64,000 nucleotides of DNA from Sporolactobacillus vineae DSM 21990 = SL153 (GTDB lineage Bacteria > Bacillota > Bacilli > Bacillales > Sporolactobacillaceae), in NCBI RefSeq assembly GCF_000377985.1, contig NZ_KB899045.1, positions 62,001 through 126,000 of the forward strand, read 5' to 3'. A program made the position numbers and the translations under genes. Position 1 is the stretch's first letter. Each line of letters starts with the position of its first letter. The notes below the pieces were generated by a model. The model saw nothing but the letters and a program-made list of their open reading frames with translations, had not been told where the DNA came from and searched no databases. Of the stretch, positions 32,978-42,378 are shown piece after piece.

Positions 32978-34894
32978 ATGACAGAGACAAAGGGCCTTAA
33001 GCTGGCGGTACAGAAATTCGGCAACTTCCTGAGTTCGATGATTTTGCCGAACATCGGTGCCTTCCTGGCATGGGGCATTATAACAGCGTTGTTCATTCCA
33101 AATGGCTGGCTGCCGAACAAAGGCTTAGCTCAGCTTGTTACGCCGATGGTGACCTATCTGCTGCCGATTCTGATTGGCTATACCGGCGGCAAACTGATTA
33201 ACGGCCATCGCGGCGGCGTCGTCGGCGCGATCGCAACACTTGGCGTCATCGTCGGAACCAATATTCCTATGTTTCTTGGCGCGATGATCATGGGACCGCT
33301 TGGCGGCTATGTCATCAAAAAATTTGACCGGTCGGTCGAAGGAAAGATTAAGACCGGTTTCGAAATGCTGGTTGACAATTTCTCAGCCGGCATTCTTGGC
33401 GGCATTCTTGCGATCATTGCCTTCTTTGGTATCGGACCGCTTGTCGATATCGTCAGTGTGGCAATGGCAGACGGTGTTGAATGGCTAATCCATACGGGCC
33501 TGCTTCCGCTTGCCAGTCTGTTCATTGAACCAGGGAAAGTCCTCTTCTTGAACAATGCGATTAACCATGGTGTATTAACACCGATCGGAATCGAACAAGT
33601 CAGACAGTATGGCAAATCGGTGCTGTTCCTGCTTGAAGCCAACCCCGGACCCGGCATGGGCATTCTGCTTGCCTACTGCTTCTTTGGTAAAGGCAACGCA
33701 AAACAGTCGGCACCCGGTGCAGCGATCATTCACTTCATCGGTGGTGTTCATGAAATCTTCTTCCCGTATGTACTGATGAAACCAGTACTGATCATCGCAA
33801 CGATGCTCGGCGGTATGAGTGGTGTCTTCACACTGGTTACACTGAAAGGCGGGCTGGTCGGGCCGGCTTCCCCTGGCAGCATTCTCGCCGTACTGGCAGC
33901 AACACCGCGCTCCGGGACCGCTTTCATGGCCAATATGCTCGATGTGCTGATTTCAATGACCGTAACGTTTGTCGTTGCTGCGTTCATCCTGAAAATGGAT
34001 AAGAGCGAAGCAGAAGCCGGAGACCTGGAAAAAGCCACGGCACAGATGGAAAGCATGAAAGGGAAAAAGAGCAGTGTTTCCGGAACTCTGACCGCTTCGA
34101 AGAACTTAAATCCGGCCAAAGTCAAGAAAATCGTTTTCGCCTGCGATGCCGGCATGGGATCAAGTGCCATGGGTGCCTCGCTGCTGAGAAAGAAAGTCAA
34201 GGCAGCAGGACTTGATATTTACGTCACCAACTCGGCAGTCAGTGCGATTCCTGAAGATGCCCAGGTGGTCGTCACGCAGTCCGGACTCACGGCGCGTGCG
34301 AAGGACAAGGCACCGAATGCGTATCACGTTTCCGTAGATAACTTCCTGACCAGTCCGGCTTATGACGCACTGATCAACGATCTGAAGAAGGGTGCAAAAC
34401 ATGAATCGGCCAAGGCTGCGGATACCGGTGAGCCGAAGACGATTCTCAACGATGAAAAGGTATTAAAGAAGGAAAATGTCTTCCTGAATAAATCGTTCTC
34501 AAGCAAAGAGGAAGCAATCCGTTTCGCCGGTCAGGCGCTGGTCGACGGAGGTTATGTCAATCCTTCTTATGTTGACGGGATGATTGAACGTGACAAGGAT
34601 ATGTCGACCTACATGGGCAACTCGATTGCGATTCCGCACGGCACAGAGAAAGTGAAAAAGGAAGTCATTGCTTCCGGTGTCGTCATTGTCCAGGTACCTC
34701 AGGGGATTGACTTTGACGGGAATAAGGTTCGCCTGATCTTCGGCATTGCCGGCAAGAACAACAGTCACCTGGCCATTCTGTCGAAAATCGCGGTTGCCTG
34801 CGCAGAAATGGAAAACGTTGAAGCGATGGTTCGTGCCGGATCCGTTGATGAGCTGCTTCAGGTCATCAATCAGGCGATTGAAAAGAATTCATAA
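32978..34894 (+). CDS. mtlA: Mannitol-specific PTS enzyme IICBA
   Basis: 638-residue phosphotransferase transporter importing mannitol as mannitol 1-phosphate. The membrane IIC domain occupies about residues 1-340, the IIB domain carries phospho-Cys C389 in FACDAGMGSS, and a IIA domain begins near residue 490 with phospho-His H554 in AIPHGT. In B. subtilis IIA is a separate protein (MtlF); here all three are one chain as in E. coli. AGGAGGA precedes the ATG. First gene of mtlA-mtlR-mtlD behind cre-like sites. Confidence 0.96.
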   Translation: MTETKGLKLAVQKFGNFLSSMILPNIGAFLAWGIITALFIPNGWLPNKGLAQLVTPMVTYLLPILIGYTGGKLINGHRGGVVGAIATLGVIVGTNIPMFLGAMIMGPLGGYVIKKFDRSVEGKIKTGFEMLVDNFSAGILGGILAIIAFFGIGPLVDIVSVAMADGVEWLIHTGLLPLASLFIEPGKVLFLNNAINHGVLTPIGIEQVRQYGKSVLFLLEANPGPGMGILLAYCFFGKGNAKQSAPGAAIIHFIGGVHEIFFPYVLMKPVLIIATMLGGMSGVFTLVTLKGGLVGPASPGSILAVLAATPRSGTAFMANMLDVLISMTVTFVVAAFILKMDKSEAEAGDLEKATAQMESMKGKKSSVSGTLTASKNLNPAKVKKIVFACDAGMGSSAMGASLLRKKVKAAGLDIYVTNSAVSAIPEDAQVVVTQSGLTARAKDKAPNAYHVSVDNFLTSPAYDALINDLKKGAKHESAKAADTGEPKTILNDEKVLKKENVFLNKSFSSKEEAIRFAGQALVDGGYVNPSYVDGMIERDKDMSTYMGNSIAIPHGTEKVKKEVIASGVVIVQVPQGIDFDGNKVRLIFGIAGKNNSHLAILSKIAVACAEMENVEAMVRAGSVDELLQVINQAIEKNS

Positions 34895-34977
34895 GCGGCG
34901 GATCAGTCAGCCGGAGCAGGTGCAGCAAGTTACCGGATGTGTTACGGTAAAGAAAAAAGGTAAGGTTGGTTGATTCC

Positions 34978-37086
34978 ATGTTTGTCACCAACAGAGAAAA
35001 AACGATTATCGAGCTGCTGATTAAGACAAGCGGGCGCCATACACCTTCGTCGATTGCCACTTATCTTCGGGTCAGTGTCCGGACCGTGCACCGGGACTTG
35101 AACAAAATCGAGAACACTTTGGAACAATTCGATCTTCAGCTGGTTCATGAGGACAATAACAATCTTCATATTGAAGGCTCGGATCGATCGATATTCAAGC
35201 TAATTCAGACACTGGCCAAAGTCAAACCGATGGATCTTCCGGTAAAAGAAAGGCGGCTGTGCCTGCTGCTTCAACTGCTGGACGCCAAAGGTCCGCAGAA
35301 AACCGTATCGCTTGCCAGTGATCTGACCATTTCAGTGGCGACGCTGCTCAGTGATCTCGACGAACTGTCCGGCTGGATGAAAGAGTTTCAGGTCAGCCTC
35401 AGCAGAAAAAGAGGCGTCGGCATTCAGATTGAAGGCGCTGAAAGTGATCGGCGTATTGCCTTGGCTAACTATTACCTGCACTACTTTAACCAGGAAATGA
35501 TGGATGCGATCTTTCACCTGCGCGATGAAAAGGTGACGGAAGACCGGCTGATCCTTCACTACTTCCGGCAGGACTATCTGTGGGAAGCAGACCGGGCGAT
35601 CCGGCAGAATATCAAGGATATGTATGCAGAACTTGCGGACAATGACTATATGGGTTTTCTGACTCAGGTGTGCATCACCCTGCAGCGCTATCACGGCGGC
35701 AATCCTCTGACACTGCCCAATGCCCGGAAATTCGGGCAGCAAGGCACGCAAGCGATTCTGCCATTTGTCGACAAGGTCAGTACCATTATCGGTGAGCGCC
35801 TGTCGATTCACTTGCCGGCTCAGGAGAAAATGTTTCTGAGCATGATTCTGAAGGGGTCGCGTCTCAGAAGTGAAGAATCGGTCCATTTTGACAGTGCGGC
35901 GACAGGAAGAGCGATCCGGCAGCTGATCCTGCAGGTTTCAGCAAAAGTAAATGTGGATCTGACGGATGACTTTTCCCTGTTTCAGGGGCTGATGGCACAC
36001 ATTGAACCGTCGCTGTTCCGGATCAGAGAGAAGCTCCCGGCATTCAATCCGCTGACCGAACAGGTAAGAGACCGCTTTCCGGATCTTTTCGCCATCATTG
36101 CGGAGTGCCTGAAACAGGTGTTCAAACAGGTTTCTTTTCCCGATGATGAAATCGCTTATGTTGTGCTCCACTTCGGTTCGGCACTGGAGCAGCGAAAGCA
36201 GGATGTGAAACTTCGTGCTCTGGTTGTCTGTCCGACAGGCATTGGTGCGTCAAAAATGCTGGCATCACGGCTGAGGAAAGAGTTCCCGGAATTCTTATCC
36301 GTTTCGGTTTCGTCGATCAGCGAGATGAAACGACTTGAACTTGAACAGTACGACCTGATTCTGTCCACCGTTCATCTGCCCAAACAGGTCATCCCGTGCA
36401 TGTTCGTTAATCCGCTGCTCAGCAAAAAAGATGCCGACGACATTCATTCAACGACCCGGCACCTGGTAGCGCGGAAGAAGTTAATACCGGTCGTCCGGCC
36501 GTCATCTGAGCCGGCGCTGATGAAACCGGCTGCAGATGAGGGACCGGCTCCGTCACTGGAACATTTTATGGATGCCGTGGATCATGTTCAGCTTGCAATC
36601 CGGGAGATCATGGCTCATTTTACTGTCTACCGGCTCAAGGCGCAGGAAAGTAAGGAACAGGTCATCCGCAAGGCGGCGGAACTGCTGCAGAGCCAGGGCG
36701 TCGTGTCCGATGCGGACCGGATTGCCGCTCGGCTGCTGGCGCGGGAGAAGCTGGCAGGTCTCGCCATTCCCGGAACCACAATGGCTCTGTTTCATTGCCG
36801 GGATCAGGCGGTAAAATCGCTGACCTTTGAAATTGTCCGCTCGGACCGGTATTTCGTCCTGAACGGCATGGATGAAGAAAAACTGCCGGTGAATAACTTC
36901 CTGATTCTGCTGGCACCGGAGCCGACAGACCAGTTCGGAAATGAAGTCATCGGCAGAATCAGCGCCTCACTTGTTGAAGATAAAGAAAGCATACTGGTTT
37001 TTACTTCAGCGAACGAAAAAGTCGTTCGCGAGAAGCTTGAAGATATTTTCTACCAATATCTACTAAATAAATTCTCAAAGGACTGA
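34978..37086 (+). CDS. mtlR: Mannitol operon activator, PRD-containing
   Basis: 702-residue DeoR/BglG-type activator: N-terminal helix-turn-helix (STYLRVSVRTVHRDL region), two PTS regulation domains, a IIB-Gat-like domain with C418 in VVCPTGIGASKM, and a C-terminal IIA-Mtl-like domain with H606 in TTMALFHCR. These phosphorylation sites sit almost where they do in Bacillus and Geobacillus MtlR, so control by HPr and MtlA phosphorylation is expected. ATG 34978 (MFVTNREKT) matches the family N-terminus; TTG 34966 is an alternative. Confidence 0.93.
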   Translation: MFVTNREKTIIELLIKTSGRHTPSSIATYLRVSVRTVHRDLNKIENTLEQFDLQLVHEDNNNLHIEGSDRSIFKLIQTLAKVKPMDLPVKERRLCLLLQLLDAKGPQKTVSLASDLTISVATLLSDLDELSGWMKEFQVSLSRKRGVGIQIEGAESDRRIALANYYLHYFNQEMMDAIFHLRDEKVTEDRLILHYFRQDYLWEADRAIRQNIKDMYAELADNDYMGFLTQVCITLQRYHGGNPLTLPNARKFGQQGTQAILPFVDKVSTIIGERLSIHLPAQEKMFLSMILKGSRLRSEESVHFDSAATGRAIRQLILQVSAKVNVDLTDDFSLFQGLMAHIEPSLFRIREKLPAFNPLTEQVRDRFPDLFAIIAECLKQVFKQVSFPDDEIAYVVLHFGSALEQRKQDVKLRALVVCPTGIGASKMLASRLRKEFPEFLSVSVSSISEMKRLELEQYDLILSTVHLPKQVIPCMFVNPLLSKKDADDIHSTTRHLVARKKLIPVVRPSSEPALMKPAADEGPAPSLEHFMDAVDHVQLAIREIMAHFTVYRLKAQESKEQVIRKAAELLQSQGVVSDADRIAARLLAREKLAGLAIPGTTMALFHCRDQAVKSLTFEIVRSDRYFVLNGMDEEKLPVNNFLILLAPEPTDQFGNEVIGRISASLVEDKESILVFTSANEKVVREKLEDIFYQYLLNKFSKD

Positions 37087-37091
37087 TCATT

Positions 37092-38243
37092 ATGGCAAAG
37101 GTTGTACATTTTGGTGCAGGAAATATTGGACGGGGTTTTATCGGCGGACTGTTCTCAGAGTCCGGTTATCATGTCACTTTCGTAGATCTGGCAGCACCGA
37201 TTATCGATGCATTAAATGAAAAGGGAACCTACACTGTACGGACCGCATCCGATCCGCAGCAGGTCTTCCAGATTCATAATGTATCGGGAATCAACAACAA
37301 GGAACATCCGGAACAGGTCATCGCTGCGATTAAAGAAGCCAGGTTCATCACCACGGCGATCGGCCCGAAAGTGCTCAAGTTCATTGCACCGCTGATTGCA
37401 CAGGGTCTGACGGAACGGCTTAAGACGACCGACGAAAAGGTGTATGTCATCGCCTGCGAGAACCAGATTAACGCAACGGATCTCCTGAAGGGTTATGTGC
37501 TCAGCCATCTTGATCCGGAAACGGTAAAGAAACTGGACGGCAGGGTCTACTTCCTGAATTCGGCCGTCGACCGCATCGTGCCGCTGCAGCATAATAAGGA
37601 ACTGCTGGATGTGCTGGTTGAAGACTATCATGAATGGATCGTCGAATCGTCCGAACCGGTACCTGAAGTCAAAGGCATGCAGACGGTTCCGGATCTGGCC
37701 CCTTATATCGAACGGAAGCTGTTTACCGTTAATACCGGACATGCGGTAACGGCCTATCTCGGCTATCTTGCCGGCAAGGAGAAGATCCACGAAACGCTCA
37801 AGGATCCGGAAATCTATAAGGATGTTAAAGGGGCCATCGAAGAAACCGGTGCCTATCTGATCAAGAGATACGGGTTTAAGCCGGAAGTTCACGAGGCCTA
37901 TATTGAAAAAATTCTCCATCGTTTCCAGAACCCGAAGCTGAATGATGATGTCACTCGTGTCGGCCGTGCCCCGCTGCGTAAGCTCGGCGCGCAGGACCGG
38001 CTCGTCAGACCGGCCGTTCAGGCGGAGAAGCTGGGCCTGAAGTACGACTATCTGGCCAAAGCCATTGCGGCCTGCCTGCACTTTGACGCCGAAACCGACA
38101 AAGAGGCTGTGGAACTTCAGAAGAAGTTGAAAGAAAACGGCCTGATTGCGGTTCTGCATGAAGTATCCGGACTGGAAGAATCCGATCCGATCACCCAGGA
38201 AGTGGTCAGCCAGTACAAGCAGACCAAAACCGTCAGCAAATAA
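37092..38243 (+). CDS. mtlD: Mannitol-1-phosphate 5-dehydrogenase
   Basis: 383-residue NAD-dependent enzyme oxidising mannitol 1-phosphate to fructose 6-phosphate. The N-terminal VVHFGAGNIGRGFIGGLFSESG motif, ACENQINATD, the LNSAVDRIVP segment and NTGHAVTAYLGYLAG are typical. It starts 5 nt after the mtlR stop and ends at a strong terminator. Confidence 0.96.
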   Translation: MAKVVHFGAGNIGRGFIGGLFSESGYHVTFVDLAAPIIDALNEKGTYTVRTASDPQQVFQIHNVSGINNKEHPEQVIAAIKEARFITTAIGPKVLKFIAPLIAQGLTERLKTTDEKVYVIACENQINATDLLKGYVLSHLDPETVKKLDGRVYFLNSAVDRIVPLQHNKELLDVLVEDYHEWIVESSEPVPEVKGMQTVPDLAPYIERKLFTVNTGHAVTAYLGYLAGKEKIHETLKDPEIYKDVKGAIEETGAYLIKRYGFKPEVHEAYIEKILHRFQNPKLNDDVTRVGRAPLRKLGAQDRLVRPAVQAEKLGLKYDYLAKAIAACLHFDAETDKEAVELQKKLKENGLIAVLHEVSGLEESDPITQEVVSQYKQTKTVSK

Positions 38244-38275
38244 CATCTGTAAAAAAATTCAGGTATATGAAAGAA

Positions 38276-38316
38276 AGGTATCTGCAGTCGCCAGGCGGCG
38301 TGCAGATACCTTTTTT
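38276..38316 (+). terminator. mtl operon terminator
   Basis: Perfect 11-bp stem AGGTATCTGCA/TGCAGATACCT with a 14-nt loop and six T. Confidence 0.9.
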
Positions 38317-38324
38317 GTCTGACC

Positions 38325-38360
38325 AAAAAGAGCAGGCAGCTGAATCTCAGCTGCCTGTTC
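38325..38360 (-). terminator. adhE terminator
   Basis: On the minus strand, 14-position stem GAACAGGCAGCTGA/TCAGCTGCCTGCTC (one G-T), loop GAT, then TTTTT; directly downstream of adhE. Confidence 0.88.
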
Positions 38361-38376
38361 CTTATCAGATTCTGGT

Positions 38377-40968
38377 TTACCCCTTTAACGCCTGGCGATA
38401 GACGTCAACCAGTTCTTTGACGAGAGGGCATTTCGGATTGGTGATCGTGTATTGGTCGCCCTGAGCACGATCCGCCATATCGTCGATGACCTTTTCCAGT
38501 TCTTCTTTATGGATACCGACGGCTTCGAGGCTCATCGGCTCCCCGACATCGGCCGCCAGCTTCTTGATCGCGCGGATGTAATTGTCCACGCCATCGGCTG
38601 TAGTTCTTCCGGGTGCGTCAATGGCTTTCGCCAGTTCCGCATAACGTTTGTCAGCGATAAAGTATTTGTATTTCGGGAATTCGGCGAACTTCTCCGGTTT
38701 CTGAGCATTATAGCGGACGACAACCGGCAGCATGATCGCGCAGCAGCGTGCCTGCGGGAGCTTAAAGGTCATACTCAGTTCGTGAGCCAGACTGTGGGTG
38801 ACGCCGAGGAACGCGTTTGAGAACGCCATTCCGGCAAGTGTCGACGCGCTGTGGATCTTTTCCAGCGCCTGCTGATTTCCACGGTAAGCATTCGGAAGGT
38901 TCTGGAAAACAAGTTGAATGGCTTTCACGGCAAGCCCGTCGGTAAAGTCATTGGCCATTACGGAAACATAGGCTTCAGTGGCCTGGGTCAGCACGTTGAG
39001 TCCGGTGTCGGCGACTTCACGACCGGATACCGGCTGAATATACTGCGGATCCAGAATGGCCACATCAGGGGTGAGCGCATAGTCGGTCAGCGGATAAGCA
39101 TTTCCTTTCTTATCGGTAATTGCTGCGAACGGCGTGACTTCCGAGCCGTTGCTGCTGTGCGTCGGAATCGCGACAAATTTGGCTTTCTTGCCGAGTACCG
39201 GGAATTTATAGGCACGTTTCCGGATATCGAGGAAGGCCTGCTTCATGCCGAACAGATCTGCATTCGGGCTTTCATAGTAGAGCCACATGCCCTTGGCGGC
39301 ATCCAGGACGGAACCGCTGCCTAAGGCGATGATGACGTCCGGTTTGAATTTGTTCATCATAGCTGTCCCTTTTTCCAGGGTTTCCGGCGACGACGGTGTG
39401 ACATCGGAGAAGATTTCCGTGCGAACCAGATGCGGCCGTGTGCTGAGGGCATAGACGATCCGGTCAGTGCTCCCGGACTGGACCTGATCCGGGCTGGTGA
39501 CGATCAGTGCCCGTGAGATGTCCGGCATCTGTGTCAGATAGTGTGTCGCATTTTTTTCAAAATAAATTTTCGGCGGAATCTTAAACCACTGCATCTCATT
39601 CTTCCGGTTGCCGATCGTCTTCACGTTGATCAGATCGGCGACGCCGACGTTATGCGAAACGGAATTGCCGCCGTAGCTCCCGCAGCCCAGCGTCAGTGAC
39701 GGGAGGAAGGCGTTATACAGATCGCCGATGCCGCCCTGCGAAGACGGTGCGTTGACGATGATCCGTCCGGCGTGCATACGCTTCCCGAAGGCTACGGCAA
39801 TCTCGTGATTGGTCGTATGGATCGCTGCGGAGTGGCCATTGCCCCCGAAATTAAGCATCTCTTCAGACCGTCTGAAGCCTTCCTCAGTCGAATTGACTTT
39901 ATAGCAGGCGAGAACCGGACTCAGCTTTTCTCTTGAGAGCGGGTCGTCCGGACCGACGCGCTTCATATCGGCAATCAGGACCTTCGTGTTTTCCGGTACG
40001 GTGAGCCCGGCCATCTTGGCGATGGACGCCGCCGTCTGGCCGACGACCTTCGGATTGACGGAGCATTTTTCCTCGTTGATGACGACTTTCTGAACCTTTT
40101 TCTTCTCTTCACTGTTCAGAAAATAGCAGTTATTGGCCAGCAGTTCTTTTTTCACAGGTTCGAAGATTTCTTTATCAATGATCGCTGCGGATTCCGACGC
40201 GCAGATCATACCGTTGTCGAAGGTCTTGGACATGATCAGATCGTTGACGGCTTCTTTAATATCGGCCGACTTCTCGATATAGCAAGGCACGTTGCCGGGG
40301 CCGACGCCAAGAGCCGGTTTGCCGGAACTGTATGCTGCTTTGACCATTCCGGGACCTCCGGTAGCCAGAATCAGGGCGATTCCGGGATGGTGCATCAGTG
40401 CCTGGGTTGCTTCCAGCGACGGATGTTCGATCCACTGAATGCAGTTTTTCGGTGCGCCGGCTTTGACAGCCGCATCAAGAACAATTTTTGCCGCGGCCGA
40501 ACTTGATTTTTGCGCGAAAGGATGGAAGCCGAAGATGATCGGATTCTTTGTCTTCATGGCAATGATCGATTTGAACAGCACGGTGGATGTCGGATTGGTT
40601 ACCGGTGTGACACCGGCGATAATGCCGACAGGTTCGGCGACTTTGATTGTTTCATCATAAGGATTTCCGGAAATGATGCCGACCGTCTTGTCACGTTTGA
40701 TGTGATGGTAGATATATTCAGTGGCAAAGATGTTTTTGATGATCTTGTCTTCATAGACACCGCGCCGGGTTTCTTCAACGGCCAATTTTGCGAGCTGCTT
40801 GTGCTGATCCAGTCCGGCGATCGCCATCTGTTTCACAATTTCATCAATCTGCTCCTGGTTCAGCGGCTCGAAGTCCTTGATTGCCTGACGGGCATTGTCG
40901 ACCAGCTGATCGACCATTTGCTGTACGGTCTGTCCCTTTTTAACTTCGCTTTCTTTAATAGCCATCAT
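38377..40968 (-). CDS. adhE: Bifunctional acetaldehyde-CoA/alcohol dehydrogenase
   Basis: 863-residue fermentative enzyme reducing acetyl-CoA to acetaldehyde and then ethanol, regenerating two NAD+. Residues 1 to about 440 are the CoA-acylating aldehyde dehydrogenase domain (catalytic Cys in DNGMICASES). The rest is an iron-dependent alcohol dehydrogenase (GSGSVLDAAKGMW, FLGVTHSLAHELS metal ligands). AGGAGG lies 6 nt before ATG 40968. Two TGTGA-N6-TCACA-like palindromes upstream (41015, 41181) suggest oxygen- or redox-dependent control. Confidence 0.97.
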   Translation of the reverse strand: MMAIKESEVKKGQTVQQMVDQLVDNARQAIKDFEPLNQEQIDEIVKQMAIAGLDQHKQLAKLAVEETRRGVYEDKIIKNIFATEYIYHHIKRDKTVGIISGNPYDETIKVAEPVGIIAGVTPVTNPTSTVLFKSIIAMKTKNPIIFGFHPFAQKSSSAAAKIVLDAAVKAGAPKNCIQWIEHPSLEATQALMHHPGIALILATGGPGMVKAAYSSGKPALGVGPGNVPCYIEKSADIKEAVNDLIMSKTFDNGMICASESAAIIDKEIFEPVKKELLANNCYFLNSEEKKKVQKVVINEEKCSVNPKVVGQTAASIAKMAGLTVPENTKVLIADMKRVGPDDPLSREKLSPVLACYKVNSTEEGFRRSEEMLNFGGNGHSAAIHTTNHEIAVAFGKRMHAGRIIVNAPSSQGGIGDLYNAFLPSLTLGCGSYGGNSVSHNVGVADLINVKTIGNRKNEMQWFKIPPKIYFEKNATHYLTQMPDISRALIVTSPDQVQSGSTDRIVYALSTRPHLVRTEIFSDVTPSSPETLEKGTAMMNKFKPDVIIALGSGSVLDAAKGMWLYYESPNADLFGMKQAFLDIRKRAYKFPVLGKKAKFVAIPTHSSNGSEVTPFAAITDKKGNAYPLTDYALTPDVAILDPQYIQPVSGREVADTGLNVLTQATEAYVSVMANDFTDGLAVKAIQLVFQNLPNAYRGNQQALEKIHSASTLAGMAFSNAFLGVTHSLAHELSMTFKLPQARCCAIMLPVVVRYNAQKPEKFAEFPKYKYFIADKRYAELAKAIDAPGRTTADGVDNYIRAIKKLAADVGEPMSLEAVGIHKEELEKVIDDMADRAQGDQYTITNPKCPLVKELVDVYRQALKG

Positions 40969-41014
40969 CAAAAACCTCCTGGTGTGATTGATATTTCACA
41001 GAGCGGACTTTTTA

Positions 41015-41030
41015 TGTGAATTAGTTCACA
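41015..41030 (-). promoter_or_regulatory. CRP/FNR- or Rex-type palindrome 1 (adhE leader)
   Basis: TGTGAATTAGTTCACA; the symmetry extends outward to 11-bp arms TTTTATGTGAA/TTCACATAAAA. It fits TGTGA-N6-TCACA of Fnr/ArcR regulators and is one outer base from the Rex consensus. It lies 47-62 bp before the adhE ATG. Confidence 0.75.
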
Positions 41031-41180
41031 TAAAAGACTAACCTGCTTTAATAATCGGCCGCTCTGTACGGTATTCGTGTTGCCGACTTACCAACTGAAA
41101 GGATAAAGATCTGCACATCTTGCTGCTGCTTTCCTGTCACCTCGGTTAAGTGCTATGTAATTAAATGGATCAATAATAAA

Positions 41181-41196
41181 CGTGAAATATTTCACA
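41181..41196 (-). promoter_or_regulatory. CRP/FNR- or Rex-type palindrome 2 (adhE far upstream)
   Basis: CGTGAAATATTTCACA, a perfect 14-bp inverted core. A TACATA -10-like box at 41154-41159 (minus strand) would put the site centre near -41.5, the usual place for an Fnr-type activator. Confidence 0.6.
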
Positions 41197-41285
41197 TACT
41201 ATTGTAAACCCTTTGGCCTCAGATAGCGCACTAAATTTCTGAATTCACAATTTGTTCAAAATTTCCGTCTGAAATCATAAAAGCC

Positions 41286-42185
41286 TTAATCCAATGATAT
41301 CGGATGATTCTGTTTCAGAAGGAAGTCCTTGAATGCGTCCGCTGCGGGACTCATGAAACTGTGTTTCAAATATGCGAGATAGATGATCCGGGCAGGAATC
41401 TTATTCGTGATCTTCAATATTTTTACATCAAATGTGTCAAGCATCTTCATTTTCGGGATGATCGCAATCCCGTAGTTAATCGACACCAGTCCGGCCATTG
41501 CCTGATCTTCCTCAACAATACAGGCAATCTTCGGCTGGAGCCGAAGTGAACGGAAGGTGTCGCGTATATATGGATAGAGTCCGCTTTTTCGATTAAACAG
41601 GATATAGGGATAATCGGTGGTTTGTCGGAGATCGATGCGGTCGTATTTGGCGAGCGGATGATTTTTTGACGTGATCAGCACCAGTTCTTCCCGATATACT
41701 GGGGTAAAACTAATTTCCGGATGGCCTTCAGCATAGGAACAGACAGCAAGATCGCAAGATTCGTCGATAAGTTTATTCGTAACATCCTGAGTTGTCCCTT
41801 GGTGAAAACTAAAACGGATTCGGCCATATACCGGCTTGTCCGAGAACTCACGGACCATTTTAGGGACAAATGCAGCACCCATTGTATAGATAAAAGCCAA
41901 TTCTATCGTGCCTGAATGAGGATCAATCAGGGTATCAAGTGCTGCCTTTCCTTTTTTCAGTTCATCAAGCGCTTTCCGTACATAGGTCAAATAACATTTT
42001 CCATAATGGGTCAGGTGAACATTCCGTCCCTGCTTTTCAAACAGTAATACACCCAGTTCCGACTGAAGCAGGGAAATGGCATGACTGAGCGTCGGTTGCG
42101 TAATGGTCAGCCGATCTGCCGACAGTGAATAGTTTTCTGTCTCTGCCAGGTCACGGAAATAATAAAGTTGTTTCAAGTTCAACAA
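41286..42185 (-). CDS. LysR-type regulator of the quinate/shikimate cluster (QuiR-like)
   Basis: 299-residue LysR protein with N-terminal winged helix (LNLKQLYYFRDLAETENYSLSADRLTITQPTLSHAISLLQSELG) and a C-terminal effector-binding domain. TTG 42185 is chosen because AGAGG is 6 nt upstream; TTG 42182 or 42200 are possible. It is divergent from the ene-reductase, aroE, MFS, MFS and aroD genes. In Listeria a LysR regulator, QuiR, activates a similar gene set in response to shikimate, so the same role is inferred. Confidence 0.85.
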   Translation of the reverse strand: MLNLKQLYYFRDLAETENYSLSADRLTITQPTLSHAISLLQSELGVLLFEKQGRNVHLTHYGKCYLTYVRKALDELKKGKAALDTLIDPHSGTIELAFIYTMGAAFVPKMVREFSDKPVYGRIRFSFHQGTTQDVTNKLIDESCDLAVCSYAEGHPEISFTPVYREELVLITSKNHPLAKYDRIDLRQTTDYPYILFNRKSGLYPYIRDTFRSLRLQPKIACIVEEDQAMAGLVSINYGIAIIPKMKMLDTFDVKILKITNKIPARIIYLAYLKHSFMSPAADAFKDFLLKQNHPISLD

Positions 42186-42304
42186 GAATCGCCTCTTCAA
42201 TTAAACTATAGATAAAATCAATAGATAATGGATGATAATTTTATTGTAATCAATGTAAGCGAATTCTACAATAAATTTGTGAATGAATTAACAATCTTTT
42301 TATG

Positions 42305-42320
42305 ATGACTGTCCAGTCAT
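42305..42320. promoter_or_regulatory. Inverted repeat in the LysR/ene-reductase intergenic region
   Basis: ATGACTGTCCAGTCAT, perfect 7-bp arms with a 2-bp spacer. It overlaps a plausible -10 (TATGAT at 42301, with TTGTGA 18 bp upstream) for the ene-reductase gene. A candidate operator; the binding protein is unknown. Confidence 0.5.
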
Positions 42321-42340
42321 TTTACAACAAATCAATTTAA

Positions 42341-42356
42341 TGTGAATTACATCACA
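42341..42356 (+). promoter_or_regulatory. CRP/FNR-type palindrome 3 (before ene-reductase)
   Basis: TGTGAATTACATCACA, an exact TGTGA-N6-TCACA match sharing TGTGAATTA with sites 1 and 4. It lies 23 bp before the ATG, downstream of the likely promoter. Confidence 0.75.
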
Positions 42357-42378
42357 AAAAGAAGAGGAGTGACTGGTA

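Noticed and set aside
40983-41000. TGTGA-N8-TCACA near the adhE ribosome site
   Set aside because: Spacer is 8 rather than 6 bp, so it is unlikely to be bound like the other four sites.
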